Shown here one piece after another: positions 1 to 10,906 of a DNA stretch of 64,000 bases. Origin of the DNA: Fragilaria crotonensis (taxonomy: Eukaryota; Bacillariophyta; Fragilariophyceae; Fragilariales; Fragilariaceae). Where the stretch lies: positions 1 through 64,000 of the forward strand of contig JAKSYS010000133.1 in assembly GCA_022925895.1 (NCBI GenBank), in the 5' to 3' direction. A program made the position numbers and the translations under genes. Under the pieces are notes generated by a model. It was not told where the DNA came from and ran no database searches. It saw only the letters and a program-made list of their open reading frames with translations. How positions within the stretch are numbered: position 1 is the first letter of the stretch; each line of letters begins with the position of its first letter.

Positions 1-4
1 TTCC

Positions 5-2173
5 ATGAACTATGGCGAGCCGTGCAGTCTTGTCAATGCAAATGCCATTTTAGGCTCAACACTAGCTGATGCGGTTCTTACACTAGAATCGTCGGAAAAG
101 TTGGAACAACTTCTCCAGAGCATCTCGACGGAACGCGGCAAAAATTATAGCGTCAATGATTTTCATGTTGCCGTGTTCTCGGCTGATGCCAATCAATGCA
201 TCGACGATTTGTCTGGTTGCTGCATGGCGTACGGTGGGAAATTCGAATACGTGAATTTGACGTGGCAAGCAATTCTCAACAAGCAAGAAATCACGTCGAT
301 TCAAGGCGCAGAACTTCACCGTCAACTCTTGAAAAAGGCCAACGGCGGTGGAGGGTGGCACAACTACCCTTGGTCGAAATCGACGGGTAATGCGCAAACG
401 AAGCGCGCATTGGTAGCGAGATTTCGGAGCGGCAATCTTACCTACTATGCTGTTGCTGAGTATCTCAATTCCACGCTCCCTCCAACATGTGACAATTGTG
501 GAGACGGTAAGGAGTGTACCCAGGATGACCAGGAATTTTGCGCGCAGATACCGGACCGAAGTGCGCAGCGTTTGGGCGAGACGTTCGCAAGTGTGTTCGT
601 CCCCGTATGCGTTGCAGTCGGAGTAGTAGCTCTTATTGTTTGGTATCGATACAGAAAAAGGATGCAAGAACAGGAAGAGGAGCTCAGAAAAAGGATGCAA
701 GAAAAAGAAGAGGAGCTGCAGCGAATGGCAGAGCAGTTGCGGGAAGAAATGCGAGGAATGTGGGAAGTGGTTAAAGACTTGCCAATTCAATCTCCGGGCG
801 CCTACGCCCGGGAAGTCCAACAACGAGAAGGAGGCGATTCAATCCTTCCACATACTGCTGCACTTTGGTATTGGGAAGAAAACCGGAACCTTGTTTCAAG
901 CCATAATGCATCGACGGTCCTTCGTGGCACAAGATTTGTCTGCTATCCAAGGGAAATCTCTGAAGTTCTGGAGGAGTCGTTCGCAGAATTTAAGAACGAC
1001 GAGCGAAGTCGTGAGGTTCTTTTTGAACTATCAACAAGCAATTCGTTAACTGGAGTTCAGTACGCCGTGAATTTTCAGACTTTCAAGCAACGCAATGTGG
1101 CAACAGGATATGAACGAACCGTTTGTCGCGAAGAAGTGCCTATACCGATTGAACCTGAGGTGATTGGTCGTCTGCCCCAACTTCCGGATGACATTGACTT
1201 TAGCGATGACGGAGAGGCTTTGCTCCCCACTTTCAAAGGACAAATTATCCAAGTTTCAAAGCATCACATCAGTGGCCTCTGGCTGTATGGCAATGTCCTT
1301 TATGATCCTCTCCTTAACGCTGTCCACCTGCAATCCCAGGCTGCCGATGCAACTGCGACAGCACTTAACCCCCTGATGGTCAACGCGCTGCACGATCGAC
1401 CCACCTCAGGGTGGTTTCCAAGATCAGTTACAAAACCCGCAGATGCGAAAGCACTGCAAAAACTATTGAAGAATTTTGGAGGAGAAGGCGCTGACATCCT
1501 TGCACCTCCCGATACCTGGGTTACCATCGACAACAGTACCAGTACGCCCTATCGCAATGGCATGGTCGAAGTTGATGCGCAGAGCGAAGAATGCAAGGCC
1601 GTGGTCACTTCTTTCATTGAAACGATGGGCAAGCGTCGAAGGTTCATAATCGTGACTAACGTTGAGAGGATCCAGAACTTGCCTTTGTGGCAGTCCTATG
1701 CCGTCATGAGGCAAATAATCCTAACTCGTGACATTGATACCCCTCACCATCGCATCAACAACCTCAACTTGACCGATATTGAGCGAAAATGCCTTTTTCA
1801 CGGCACCTGCAGCGATGTTGTACCAAAAATTGTGACTCAAGGCTTCAATCGAGCTTTCGCTGGGCGCCATGCAGTACGTTACGGCAAGGGAGTCTACTTT
1901 GCTCGAGACGCCTCCTATTCTAGCAACGAGACATTTTCTGCCCCTGACAGTGATGGAATCCAACGAATGTTTCTGTGTCGCGCAATTGTCGGCGACTGGT
2001 GTCAAGGAGTCGAAGGCCAATTAACTCCGGATGCGAAGCCACACAACGCATTGGAGTTGTTCGATTCCACGGTGGACGACGTGTCAAACCCTTCCATCTT
2101 TGTCATATACCATGACGCTCAAAGCTTCCCCGCGTATTTGATCTCCTTTCGCGATACGAGGCGGGCCACTTAA
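5..2173 (+). CDS. Cache-TM-coiled coil-WWE-PARP receptor-like protein (5' end probably outside window)
   Basis: A 722-residue open frame starts at an ATG at base 5 but lacks a signal peptide, so the true start is probably upstream of the window. Residues ~15-155 resemble a single Cache sensor: the end has a GGGGWHNYPW segment and a YYAVAEY strand. A membrane segment follows (~195-214, FVPVCVAVGVVALIVW), then a charged coiled coil with a near-perfect RKRMQE.EEEL repeat (~216-250). A WWE domain (~285-380) opens with WYWEEN and ends with Y.VNF..F.Q.N.ATGYER, the family's ADP-ribose/poly-ADP-ribose binding pattern. The C-terminus is a PARP catalytic domain with LFHGT (His ~599) and GKGVYFARDASYS (Tyr ~630). 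The last conserved strand reads FPAYLISF with no catalytic Glu, as in PARP10/14-type enzymes, so mono-ADP-ribosylation (or no activity) is likelier than polymer synthesis. Inferred role: an external ligand sensed by Cache is coupled to cytosolic ADP-ribosylation. Confidence 0.85.
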   Translation: MNYGEPCSLVNANAILGSTLADAVLTLESSEKLEQLLQSISTERGKNYSVNDFHVAVFSADANQCIDDLSGCCMAYGGKFEYVNLTWQAILNKQEITSIQGAELHRQLLKKANGGGGWHNYPWSKSTGNAQTKRALVARFRSGNLTYYAVAEYLNSTLPPTCDNCGDGKECTQDDQEFCAQIPDRSAQRLGETFASVFVPVCVAVGVVALIVWYRYRKRMQEQEEELRKRMQEKEEELQRMAEQLREEMRGMWEVVKDLPIQSPGAYAREVQQREGGDSILPHTAALWYWEENRNLVSSHNASTVLRGTRFVCYPREISEVLEESFAEFKNDERSREVLFELSTSNSLTGVQYAVNFQTFKQRNVATGYERTVCREEVPIPIEPEVIGRLPQLPDDIDFSDDGEALLPTFKGQIIQVSKHHISGLWLYGNVLYDPLLNAVHLQSQAADATATALNPLMVNALHDRPTSGWFPRSVTKPADAKALQKLLKNFGGEGADILAPPDTWVTIDNSTSTPYRNGMVEVDAQSEECKAVVTSFIETMGKRRRFIIVTNVERIQNLPLWQSYAVMRQIILTRDIDTPHHRINNLNLTDIERKCLFHGTCSDVVPKIVTQGFNRAFAGRHAVRYGKGVYFARDASYSSNETFSAPDSDGIQRMFLCRAIVGDWCQGVEGQLTPDAKPHNALELFDSTVDDVSNPSIFVIYHDAQSFPAYLISFRDTRRAT

Positions 2174-3878
2174 CTTCCAGTGTCGATTTGCAATGGCACC
2201 AAGTGTTGTATATTGAGAGCAGTTGCGTTGACTGCGCTGAGGAAGGTCAGTGGTAAAATATTAAAAAGTGAATATCAGTCTATTTGCCAAATCGAATGTG
2301 TGAGAAAACCACATGACAGAGTTCCCCACATTTGATGGACAAAGGTGGCGAGCAGGCTCCCCCATGTTGCAGTGAACACGTCGTATTCTTGGCTTGGCGC
2401 ATGACTTTCACAATGGATGTTGCTGCAATACATGGTCATCATATATAACGTATAGCAGGAGCCGGAAGAATCTTGCCGCCATAGCGCGCAATGAAAGCGC
2501 TGCCATTCGGGCATCATCTCAATCACGGCTTCGTAATCAACATGGATGGGGAAAAGGCTGTGCTTTTTGAAACCCAAGCCCTTGGGTTTTGTGTGCGGTC
2601 CATTCAGCTTAATTCGAACTGTTCAACAACATTTGTTGGACGCACCATTGCTAGTTCAGTCCTTAACCGGAAGCCTTCGACTTTGTCGGTTGGTCCGGTA
2701 TTGACAGAGCAAACCATTGCATAAATTGTTTGGGACACGGTACTGGTTTGTGGAGGGCAGAATGAATACGAAGGCCGGAGTAGGAGCATTGTCGAACACA
2801 CATCCGTTATTGTCACCCGATGTTGCAGAGGCCCATGAATTCTCTGTTTACCCAAACAATCAATCGGAGCATCCGCGGGTGGGTTGGAAAGGCATGAATA
2901 CAAGTCTGTACGAACGGCGATATTCATGGCGTCCAGCACCAAAGGCAAACGGCCCTCGATCGGATTGCGTTTCATTTATGAGCACGTGGAGATTGGTACA
3001 CGATAACATGATGACGAATCAAATACTGTAGATTCAACTGCCATCTCCCAACACAACTCCATTGTCCATTTGTAGAAGCAACGCCATATCGAGCTGGCAA
3101 ATGATAATGTACTGTAGTCTGTAGTCTGTAGTAGTCTACTGGGACTACCACCTCTTTTTTGTCTGGTTTGAAACCGCCATTTGCCGGACCTTCCCGTAGC
3201 ACTCTCACATATAAAAACAGGAATATCTATGCATACACTGGGGGACTGGGGCACTGGGGCACTGGGGCATTCGAACTCAGAAGGCGGAATACTCGTAGTT
3301 TACCGGTAAGAGTTCTACGACTACATGTAGCAGCGCAGGTCCAGTCGACTCGTGTACAGGGTCGATGACTTGGACTAAGTATGCAGATAAGACTCGTAGT
3401 AGCTACTATCACACTAATACTGGAGTAGGGCGACCTACACAGTACTACAATCCACTTGTGCGAGCATTTGGACCGAACGGCTCAGCATTGACAATTGACA
3501 CGACATACCACTGGCCCACTGGCGTGGTATTCGTAGTCGACGGTAGACACACATATTGATGTAACCATTTTGTTGTAGGGGTTGCTGTTTGCTGTTTTGA
3601 TCATGCCGTTTTTCCTGCCGGCGATCGTTTCATTATGCTCCGATTTGGCAATACTATTCTTGGTGTATTCAAATCCTAGCTCTCTCTCCCATGACGAAGG
3701 ACATTCGGATGAAGCGTCGGGAGATGCGTTCGGTACGTGAAACGGAGATCGCTGAAATTTGAAATTTGAAAAACCGAGATGATCATCAGGCTTCTTGAAT
3801 ACCTTTCTTTTGCAAATTAAATGCCTCTCTGAAGTACTCCAGTACTTGAGCATATCGCAGTACAATGTGCAATGTGCA
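2174..3878. other. Intergenic stretch with short tandem repeats and GTAC-rich patches
   Basis: No convincing gene. It holds an octamer tandem (ACTGGGGC type) near 3237-3271, a TAGTCTG repeat near 3111-3139 and AGTAC patches. A minus-strand open frame of 100 codons at 2275-2577 has natural-looking composition but no ATG start and no recognisable domain. Confidence 0.5.
3237..3271. repeat. Short tandem repeat, ACTGGGGC unit
   Basis: About four imperfect copies of an 8-base unit (actggggc) lie head to tail. Probably a slippage microsatellite; no function seen. Confidence 0.8.
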
Positions 3879-6800
3879 ATGTGCCTTGAACTCCTGTGCT
3901 GTACCAAGTCCGAGTCATCTCTCACACTGTTACAATTTCGTGCTTTATTCTTGTTATTAGGCTTCTTGTACAATACACATTATGCAGCGCCACTGGCCAT
4001 CCTACGATTAGTTCTCTTGGTATTTCCGTTACCCTATCACAACTATTCAGGAACTGCTGTCAAGTGTCCAGTCTTTTACGAGTTGTTGTACGGGACAACA
4101 CTGTTGGTAGTGCTCTTCCAGCTATTGGGAATCATGATTATGGATCCAGAATCTCTATCAACGATTGTCCCCGACATGCAAAGGCGCATGGATCCTGTTT
4201 CGTCGTCGACATCAACATCAACATCATCATTGTCTGCAGAACGAGCTACAATCATGGCACACACTTGGTGGGTATTGTGCTTGAATCTACTATCGAATCT
4301 TCTTCACATTGTTCTGTTATGGCATGTACGATCCACTGCTCCAGCCAATTGGACCGATCGAAAACATGTCTTGTACTTTTATACACAGCAACAACAGAGG
4401 CATACGAATACAAATGGTGGTGGAGAGACAACAACTGTTGTGAATGGCGGCAATGGCGAATTACGAGAAACCACAAATGGTCATGGCAATGGCAATGGTG
4501 CAACTGGTGCTAATCATGGTTACAGTAGTCAAATGTCTTTGGATCCACAACCCCAACGGAGGAATCAAAACAACAACATTACCAATGGCGCTGCTCGAAC
4601 TCGTGATTTGTTGGAACGAATGAGATGTGTACCCGATGGATATGACGGTAAGAGTCTTGGCAATGTGTTGTATCGAACACTCGAACGCGTATTTGAGTTT
4701 TTGTCCTAACCATTATCTGGGACACACATTGCTACATTCGATATTTGCCATTATAGAGATCATGTCGGGGTTACAACAGCGATTCCAGGAGACAAAGAAT
4801 CAGTGGACTCAACGTTTGGAAGATTTTACAATTCGAATGAATCGATCGACTCATGGAGGAGCTGCGGCAACAGCCTTGACCTTGTTACCACTGACCCCGT
4901 TCCGTGTTTTGCTGCAACTGTTTGCCTACGAAAAGGATGTGATACCGCAGCTGGATTTAGTCTTTGAGAAGGATGATGGCGTCGCGCTCACTTTTTATGT
5001 TCCGCAGCTACTTTCGTTCCTGCTACATGGAGCCTACCACAATGCACCGGATCTTGAAGCATGGATATTGGGCAAGTGCCAGGAAAATATCTTTTTTGCC
5101 CATCAATGTTTCTGGTTTTTAAGAGCTTGGTGTCTAGAAGGAAGTCATGCGGCACAAAAGGGACAACAGCAACAAACCGCCGCTGGCACTGTTTCAAGGA
5201 ATAACAGCTTTTCGACACTGTTGGGAAAAGAAGGGAGCAGTCCCCATGTACCAACGCACAAATATCCACCCGAAGAACGGTCCGCTATGGAAGCGTTGCT
5301 GCGACGGGTTGTGGAATGTGGAAAAATCCCTGCACAAAAGCTTCATGAATCAGCAGAAGGAGTGTACCTAACAACGGGACCATTAATGTTGAGTGACGAA
5401 GAAGGGTTCAATTCTCTCGATACATCACCATCTGCAGTCATGACAGCGATCGAAGCCGGATATCTGCCTATTGATCCGGAGACTGCATCACCATCTGCCG
5501 GGCATCTCGACTCGATTTACGCGCAGGAGAAAGTCGGTCTATTGCCCAAATACAACCGACCACCCTCCAATCCATTTAGTCAAACGCCAAACTTTTTGGA
5601 TGCACTATTGAATTTGGCTGATTCCTTGTTTTTGCTTCCTCGCGAAAATCGTACCCAAGAACTGCGTCGCCAATTGCAACGTATCGAAGTGGAATTCCTC
5701 CCGTCCAATGTGATTTACGTGCCCGTCACAAAAACGCACCATCGGACATGGCGCATAGTAGCCGATGAAAGTATTGCCATTTCGACCAAGGAACGTGTCC
5801 CATGTATCGTGACCTTGGAAGTGATTGACTATACTAACGGTAATGGTGCAACGCGAAATCGCGGCTTTTCTGCCTCTGGAATCTTGGATTTGATTCAACG
5901 ATCGCACTCGCAAGATGGCACGGAAAGTAACAACAACAATAATTTGGCACCGCCGTCTCCTGGAGGGAGGTCACTGTTTGGCGCAGCGAATCATCATTCG
6001 CCGGACGAACGTGAAGTAGTATACCAGTGGCGAATGTCACGACGTCATCCTCGTCGATTTGAGACGCTCCTGGACAAGGTGACGACGTTTACCCGCGACA
6101 CTGTGCACAAACTCCAAAATCTACAACAACATCACGAAGAAGCATTGGAATGGGTTGGTGGAAGAAGCAGTAGCGGAATTATCCGGGCAGGTTTTGATGA
6201 AGAAGCTGCAAGTCTTGTTAGTGGTGATGAAATGTCGACGCCTGTCAAATCGAAAGGCTGCGCTGTCGATTCTGCGGCAGCAATGGGACAATGGTCCTCT
6301 CCGCAGGGATCGTACTCTCCATCCAAATCGTCGTCGCGTGCTCCCTATTCAAGGACATCTTCGGGACGGTTGTCGTATCGAAGAAATGAACGCGCCGCAG
6401 CCAATGGCACCAGCGACGTGACAATGGAAGAAGAGGCCATGGACGCCTTGTTGGACATTCGCCAAAATATGGAACTTCGACGAGACCTGTCATCATCCCT
6501 TGAAATCGGAGCCTTGGAATCTACTTCTGCGGCTGTCGGTGCCGGCGGCGGTAAATACGGCACGACGGCGACTCAAAAGCAGCGTCCGCCTCCAGTGGTA
6601 TTTAAAGAATCGTGGGCGGCCAAGGAGACGCGTCTTCGTGCCCAATCAGTCTACGGGTCACATCCCAATTGGCGATTGTTGCCAATTTTGCTGAAATCCA
6701 ATGATGATTTGCGTCAAGAACAATTGGCCTCGCAATTAATTTATCGCATGGCATCGATTTTGGCCCACGAAAAGGTTCCCGTGTGGTTGTGTCCTTATGA

Positions 6801-7467
6801 GATCATTGCTCTGACGGATCGCGGTGGAATCATGGAAGCCATACCAGATACGATATCCATGGACTCGTTGAAACGCAACGATCCGCACTTTGTGTCACTC
6901 GCCAACTTTTTTGAGACGCACTTTGAAGCCGGGGATGATTTGTTGGACGCCAAGGCAAATTTCGTGGAATCGCTGGCGGCATATTCTGTGGTTTCATTCT
7001 TGTTGCAAATTAAGGATCGTCACAATGGCAATATTTTGTTGGACAATCGTGGTCATTTGATTCACATTGATTTTGGCTTCTTTTTCCTTTCGAGTCCTGG
7101 TAAAAACAGTGGCTTCGAGTCGGCTCCATTCAAATTGACGGCCGACTTTTGTCACGTGATGGGAGGACCTCACAGTACCATGTTCCGAACGTATCGAGAG
7201 TTGTGTTGTCGCACATTTTTAAGCTTGCGAAAACACTGTTTTGAAATCACCTTGTTGGTTGAAATGTTGACGATTGGGAATGAAGATTTGAATTGCTTCC
7301 GAGGCAGACCGGACGACGCAGTCCGAGGTTTGCGAGAACGATTTCGATTGGAATTAAATGATCGTGCATGTATGGACTATGTGAATGGATTGGTGGATGA
7401 TAGTTTGGAGAATTGGCGTACCCGATGGTATGATCGATATCAACGATTCTGTGTTGGAGTGTTATGA
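3879..7467 (+). CDS. Phosphatidylinositol 4-kinase type III beta-like, with probable N-terminal membrane exon
   Basis: The kinase phosphorylates the D4 position of phosphatidylinositol; type III beta enzymes act at Golgi and endosomal membranes. The C-terminal lipid kinase has LKSNDDLRQEQ (ATP-lobe motif), the catalytic loop IKDRHNGNILL and the metal-binding HIDFGFFF. A helical unique domain (LTLLPLTPFRVLLQLFAYEKD onward) near 4880-5130 matches the family. An ATG at 4762 would give a 901-residue protein of normal size. However, a strong intron is visible at 4648-4756 (donor GTAAGAG, branch TCCTAAC, acceptor ATTATAG). It joins, in phase, to an upstream open exon from ATG 3879, giving about 1,159 residues. 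That exon encodes three or four hydrophobic helices (such as LLYGTTLLVVLFQLLGIMIM) and a low-complexity Asn/Gly/Thr linker. Further 5' exons cannot be excluded. The kinase call is secure; the fusion rests on splice signals and frame only. Confidence 0.88.
4648..4756 (+). other. Predicted intron in the PI4K gene (109 nt)
   Basis: The donor GACG/GTAAGAG, a TCCTAAC branch-like site near 4701 and the acceptor TTATAG/AGATC are all good. Removal joins the membrane exon to the kinase frame (phase 1). Without splicing the upstream frame stops at 4709. Confidence 0.65.
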
Positions 7468-8246
7468 TCTATTGTTGTTGTGAGAGTTGTGATTTGTGAG
7501 ACGGTGCGACATGACGGCTGCGGAGAGACTGCCGTGCTCCTCGACCTTGGGGTGTATTGTGCGTCCTACATGTACTGTATACTGTTCAATTTGAACGTAC
7601 GGATGCTGCATGTACTCGGATACCGGTATTACAGAGTACGTCGAGTACTAGTACCTGGTACAAGTACTCCAGTATCACTCAGTGACTGTCACACGTCACG
7701 CACATGTCGTACGATGTGATGTATCAGTACTACAGTACAGTAGTATACGTGGAACGTTTGCGAACGTACTTGATGTTGTAGACAAGACTTCAGACTTCTC
7801 AAAATTTGTTCTCCCTTTGGTGGATTGGTGACTGCTGACTCTGATGTTATATTCTTCTTGTACTACGAGACCCCTCCACGAAAACGTTGCTTACGGTAGT
7901 TGCTCCTGATTGCAGGATACTCTTGAACGTGGCATCGAAACGGAAAGAGAATTGCGCATTGTGGTTGCTATCGTTGGTCACCTGGCATTTGGCATTCGGC
8001 ATCACGCCAAGGTATAAGGAACAAAGAACATTGCTGAAGTACTCCGAGTACTCTACTACAAAAAGCTGACACGAGACGAGGGAGCTGTTCGCATTGAAGT
8101 TCTTGAAACGCTTGAAACACTTGGAGGAGTAATTCATTAGCACTCAGTACTATCCTGAGAACTTTGTACTCTGGAAGACCGCATCATTGCCAGCGTGCAT
8201 ACACAAACACAAAACGAATTATCAGAGTCATCAACATTACTGTATC
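7468..8246. other. Intergenic stretch, GTAC-rich
   Basis: No gene seen. 7615-7745 is dense in AGTAC/GTACT tetramers (for example gagtactagtacctggtaca), and 8037-8060 has another cluster. This is the presumptive promoter of the downstream transporter. Confidence 0.5.
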
Positions 8247-10251
8247 ATGACGAATGGTAATTGTTCTTGTCTCGGTACTCCGAAGCGGAGGAAAAGTGCT
8301 CTTCCGCTGCGCCTTACCATGGTCGCCACGATGGCCGTAACAATGGTGCTGCTTCCAATCACCACTACTCAGGCATTTACCATTTCGTCATGGCAACAGC
8401 AAGTGCATCTCAAAAGCAGTTACCAACACGCATCAGCAGGGAAATGGAACATTCAACGACGAGCTGTTGCCAATAACAACAAATGGAAGCTCTCTTTGGC
8501 AGCACCATCGACACCCAATGGCGAAGATGATGACAATAATACTAAGAATGGCGCTGGAGCGGAACCATCAACAGCAGGGTCAACAACATCCCTTGTGGAC
8601 TACACAAACATGCACCCCCAGGTATATCCACAACGATGGGTGCAATTGGGATACCTTTCCATCTTGGCACTCTTGTCAGATTGGATTTGTTTCAGTGTGG
8701 ACGCCGCACCGGAAACCTTTGAAGCATCCTTTAATGGACATTCGGCAGCATCGCTCATTGACATTTTCCTATTCACAAACGTGGCATCATGCTTTCTCGT
8801 CACGGACGTGGTTGCCAAAATTGGACTCCAACGCAGCATTCAAGGCGCGGCCATCCTCATGACATTGGGATGTTGGTTCCGATCAGGATTCGCATTCCTC
8901 GTTCCCATGGCACATGCTGTGGGAATCCAAGACAATGCCCCACTCCTACTCGCAGCGAATCGGTTGACCGCAGACACTGTCAACAGCGGTGGTTTAGTTC
9001 CCTATCCCTTGATTATTATTGGAACATTGTTGGTTGGAGCCGCTCAACCATTCTTCCAGTGCACTCCGCCTCTGTTGAGTGCACAGTGGTTCGCGGCCGA
9101 CGAACGTGCCACATCGACGGCCGTCGCACTCAATTTCAATCAAATTGGGATTGCCACAGCCTTTTTGGTCGGTGGGGCCATGGCCACCGATCCCGGTCGG
9201 ACTCGAACAATACTTTGGACTTGTCGCCGTCTTGTGCACAATTGTGGCCGTTGGGACGGTATTGCAATTTCAAAATTTGCCACCGACGCCGCCGTCATCG
9301 TCGGAATTGGAAAAATTGAAAGGAATGAAAAGGAACCGCCATTTTTGGAATCAGTGCAGACATTTTTTGCAACTCCTGGTTTTACCAGGCCGTTGGCGGC
9401 ATTTGTTTGTTCTATTACCATTACCAACGTTGTGGGGGTACGTCTGTATTTGTGTGTTTCGCTTTGGATTTTGTTTTCATGTCGTTGCTTTTTGTTGTGG
9501 ACGGGTTGCTTGGCATTATTGACGTTTTTCCCTATCCCTCTCCAACTCGACTCATTCTTACTTTCCATCTTGTCTATATGTGCAGGCATTTATTGATGAT
9601 GTTATGAAACGCGGCGGCATTATGGAACAATTTCAAATTGATTTGGCTGGTGCTGGCTTTGAAATTGCCATCCTTCTGGGAGGCATCGTCATCGGCGGAT
9701 ACGTGGATAGAACGAAGGAATACAAAATGGTCACCATGGCTTGCATAGCCAGTACCGCCGCACTGTTGATTCCGTTGGGATTGACGGAGCACCGGATTGG
9801 GAATGAACCGATTTTACTGATCTTGGCACTCTTGGGTTTGGGCATGGCAGCCGGTCCCGTGCAGCCCATCAATGCCGAACTCGCCGTGGATGTTACGTAT
9901 CCCGGCGATGAAACGGCGGTCGAGTCTGTCCAACAGATTGGTGGGAATTTAATTTCGGCACTCCTCGTGCCAATCGCCGAACGGGCGTCGAAACTCGATT
10001 ATCAAATTCTGCCCAAGAATCCGGAATTGGCATCGGACATTCGTGGGGACGTGGTTCTGTTGACCGTGATTGCCGGAATCACGTTGGCATACTTTGCATC
10101 GTTCGACGCACCCCTGCGGCGAAGTTTGGCCGACGATGGTGACGGGGATGACGAAACGAGTCCTGCAATCTCGGAAGAATCCCCCATCGTGGCAATTGAT
10201 TCAACTCTTCCCGACGAAGTGGAGAAGGAATCGCTCAACATCCTCTTGTGA
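8247..10251 (+). CDS. FLVCR-like major facilitator transporter, plastid-targeted precursor
   Basis: Two exons encode about 618 residues. The N-terminus has a hydrophobic signal segment (MVATMAVTMVLLPITTTQ) ending in TQAFT. A Phe just after the cleavage site is the ASAFAP-like signal for import into complex diatom plastids; a Ser/Asn/Lys-rich transit region follows. The body begins RWVQLGYLSILALLSDWICF and continues with MFS helices, including AQPFFQCTPPLLSAQWF and the helix-7-8 region. It resembles the FLVCR branch (haem or choline export in animals), but the substrate here is unknown. The intron at 9438-9585 is clear (donor GTACGT, acceptor ATGTGCAG, phase 0). Between about 9197 and 9310 the best transporter sequence (GLEQYFGLVAVLCTIVAVG) is in a different frame, implying compensating +1 and -1 indels. 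The start was placed at ATG 8247 because upstream in-frame codons lack ATG. Confidence 0.8.
9438..9585 (+). other. Intron in MFS transporter gene (148 nt)
   Basis: GTACGT donor and a T-rich stretch ending TATATGTGCAG. Splicing joins TNVVG to AFIDDVMKRGG in phase 0. Confidence 0.85.
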
Positions 10252-10906
10252 AAGAGACAAAACGGGTTGGACTTAGTGTGCTACTATTTTAGCAGCTTCG
10301 ATATTCTCATCATTCTCATCAGTAGTAGCTCAATAAGTGCGCGAAACACTTTCTCCTGCTTCGATTCTGTCAATTCACTAGTTCAACGCGTAGTTGGTGG
10401 GAGTGCAGTGAGAGGTCAGCAAAATGGTTACGCCGAACGCATGTCGAACTGCGTGTCGAGATCCCTTTGTGCAGCTGGAGCGTCATTCGGCAATTTCACA
10501 ACAACATGTCGTGGTTGTTCCTAGATCACTTCCCTACGGAGTGGCAACCCCACCACACTCAGGCTCCATCGCAACAATGTTAGTGAACGTGCACTCATGT
10601 CGTAACCGTCGTAGCGCCGATCACGAATCACTCTCCTTGAACATGGATATATCATTCACATTTACAGTAATGTTACATACATATGCGCAACATGGGATTT
10701 GCGATGCATTCGTCATGATTCTACAGTATCAAGATGCGGCATGGACTTGAAATACTTGAGACGCCGTTGCATGCATGTGGCATTCCATTGTTGTTGATGA
10801 TCTTCATCTTCGTCGTGATCATCATTATGATTATTGTTGAATGATGGATAATGTTCGTCATTTCCTCTCCAATCATGATAATTGTAATTCTGTATCAATC
10901 GCGTTG
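10252..10906. other. Intergenic stretch between convergent genes
   Basis: Lies between the 3' ends of the transporter (+) and the GT32-like gene (-). No gene, repeat or RNA recognised. Confidence 0.5.

Noticed and set aside
2275-2975. Two minus-strand open frames (2275-2577 and 2604-2975)
   Set aside because: Composition is fairly protein-like, but neither has an ATG near its start, no domain is recognised and no intron joins them.
4252-4503. Open frames opposite or overlapping the PI4K membrane exon
   Set aside because: They mirror the Asn/Gly/Thr low-complexity stretch in other frames; repeat composition explains the lack of stops.
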